A stretch of 64,000 bases of DNA from Oxalobacter sp. (GTDB lineage: Bacteria; Pseudomonadota; Gammaproteobacteria; Burkholderiales; Burkholderiaceae_D), in NCBI GenBank assembly GCA_017524145.1, contig JAFWUI010000020.1, positions 1 through 64,000 of the forward strand, read 5' to 3'. Below are positions 62,934 through 64,000 of the stretch, piece after piece; position 1 is the first letter of the stretch, and every line of letters starts with the position of its first letter. A program made the translations under genes and the position numbers. A model generated the notes under the pieces. It made no database searches. It was not told where the DNA came from and saw only the letters and a list, made by a program, of their open reading frames with translations.

Positions 62934-64000
62934 ATGGTGACACGTACCAAAAGGAAGCTAAACGACAGGCAGGTCAAGAACGCCAAAGCGCAACCAAAAA
63001 CCTACAGACTGCCGGATGGCGATGGGCTTTTCCTTGAAGTCACGCCTTCCGGCTCCAAGATATGGCGGATGCGTGCCAACCTGAACAAGAAGGAAATGAT
63101 CCTGACTTTCGGGAACTACCCTGTTGTCCTGCTTGCACAGGCTCGTAAGAATTGCGAGGAAGCACGTTCCTATATCAGCCAGGGCATTGACCCTCGTCAA
63201 GTGAAGAAAGCGGCAGAGGCCGCTGAACAGGCTCGCAATGACAACACCTTCGAAAAGATAGCTAGGAACTGGCATACCAGCAAACTGCCTGAATGGAAGG
63301 AAAACACCGCAAGATGGACGTTCAGCCTGTTGAGAAGGGACATACTGCCTTACATCGGTGATATCCCTATATCAGACATCACTCATCAACAGATTGTGGA
63401 TATTCTGGAGACCATACAGAAAAGGTCAGCAATAGATGCAGCGAAGAAAGCCAAGACCACTATATCCAGTGTCTTCAAATACGCCATCCAACGTGGCATG
63501 GTCAAGTACAACCCAGTCAATGACCTGGAATCTGTGATTCAGAAAACCACCGTTAAGCACTTTGCCGCCATCACCCATGATGAACTGCCAGACTTCCTGA
63601 AAGCCTTGGACAGGAACGATATCAGGATGTTCATATCAACACGTGTTGCCATCAACCTGATGTTGTTGCTGTTCCTGAGAACCAGCGAACTGATAGAAGC
63701 TGAATGGTCTGAGATTGATTTGGAAAACGGTGTCTGGATTGTCCCATGGCAGCGGATGAAGATGGGCAAGCGGAAGATAAATCCAGACAAGACCGACCAT
63801 CGGATTGACCTGCCAAGACAGGCAATTGCCCTGCTGAAAGAACAATACCAGTACTCTGGCAACCGTCAGCATGTCTTTCCAGGAATGAGGGAACCGAGGA
63901 AGCCAATGAGCAATGGAGCTATCCTGATGGCATTACGCAGACTTGGCTATCAAAACAGGATGACCGGGCACGGTTTCAGGGCATTGGCTGCCAGTGCGTT
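62934..64000 (+). CDS. int: P4-type tyrosine recombinase (integrase), 3' end beyond window
   Basis: Site-specific integrase of a genomic island; 355 codons visible. N-terminal arm-binding domain (about 8-95; LPDGDGLFLEVTPSGSKIWR, DUF4102-like), core-binding domain (about 105-190) and the catalytic domain with the first Arg in LFLRTSELIEAEW (about 250) and the HGFR box (about 346-349). The catalytic Tyr lies past the window. GGGGG precedes ATG 62934. The position just behind tRNA-Arg indicates insertion at that tRNA. Confidence 0.93.
   Translation, partial: MVTRTKRKLNDRQVKNAKAQPKTYRLPDGDGLFLEVTPSGSKIWRMRANLNKKEMILTFGNYPVVLLAQARKNCEEARSYISQGIDPRQVKKAAEAAEQARNDNTFEKIARNWHTSKLPEWKENTARWTFSLLRRDILPYIGDIPISDITHQQIVDILETIQKRSAIDAAKKAKTTISSVFKYAIQRGMVKYNPVNDLESVIQKTTVKHFAAITHDELPDFLKALDRNDIRMFISTRVAINLMLLLFLRTSELIEAEWSEIDLENGVWIVPWQRMKMGKRKINPDKTDHRIDLPRQAIALLKEQYQYSGNRQHVFPGMREPRKPMSNGAILMALRRLGYQNRMTGHGFRALAASA

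Overview
The window looks like a chromosomal segment of a betaproteobacterium of roughly 50% GC. The support is a set of core genes (rpmB, dnaQ, trhP, gluQ, tsaB, rimI, lplT, alr, radA, trxB, bioFHC, a cadR/cadA pair and a YihY-family gene) and five tRNA genes with encoded CCA ends. The gene content and the many Sel1-repeat and short lipoprotein genes would fit Burkholderiales, perhaps Oxalobacteraceae/Oxalobacter. That assignment is inference; no rRNA is present to confirm it.

Layout. 1-2.1 kb: 5' part of rpmB (minus strand), two small hypothetical genes, a protein built from repeated acidic/aromatic units, and tRNA-Gly(CCC). 2.3-5.3 kb: a fused PabA-PabB aminodeoxychorismate synthase and a PabC-like lyase, giving p-aminobenzoate for folate. 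5.4-7.1 kb: two paralogous zinc-ribbon proteins and a 54-residue NrdD-like mini-protein ending in a clear terminator. 7.2-11.2 kb: iron alcohol dehydrogenase, lipoproteins, a VanX-like D-Ala-D-Ala dipeptidase and a Sel1 lipoprotein. 11.2-18 kb: an orphan CARF-type CRISPR-associated gene without an array, a candidate structured RNA with a terminator, a tandem universal stress protein, another Sel1 protein and several uncharacterised genes. Two CACAATATTGTG palindromes lie about 33 bp upstream of -10-like boxes here.

18.2-29.6 kb is a defence and toxin region, interrupted by a core-like DMT transporter and tRNA-Leu(UAG). It holds a type III restriction-modification pair whose Mod specificity region is much more AT-rich than its flanks, an AT-rich KAP P-loop NTPase ending the same operon, an Xre/ImmA-IrrE pair, a DUF4417-like gene overlapping an EndoU-like toxin and a small probable immunity gene, and a hipBA module flanked by an 84-bp direct repeat derived from the 3' end of an HPP-family gene.

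29.6-37.5 kb: HPP membrane protein, Rrf2 regulator, an OYE-family reductase, OsmC and thioredoxin reductase (a redox cluster), a RelE/Xre toxin-antitoxin pair with its own palindromic operator, a secreted PLD-type nuclease, an AEC transporter, a glutamine amidotransferase, a flavodoxin-like reductase and tRNA-Leu(UAA). 38-59.7 kb is mostly housekeeping: trhP-dnaQ, gluQ, an MFS transporter, tsaB-rimI-family 4 UDG, lplT divergent from alr-radA, rhodanese, cadR divergent from a His-rich cadmium/zinc ATPase, an FAD-linked dehydrogenase, YihY, and an NRDE-bioF-bioH-bioC operon.

59.7-64 kb becomes accessory again: small hypothetical genes, a very AT-rich stretch and a macrodomain gene, then tRNA-Pro(UGG), tRNA-Arg(UCU) and the 5' part of a P4-type tyrosine integrase. 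This is the typical left end of a genomic island inserted at a tRNA gene and continuing past the window.
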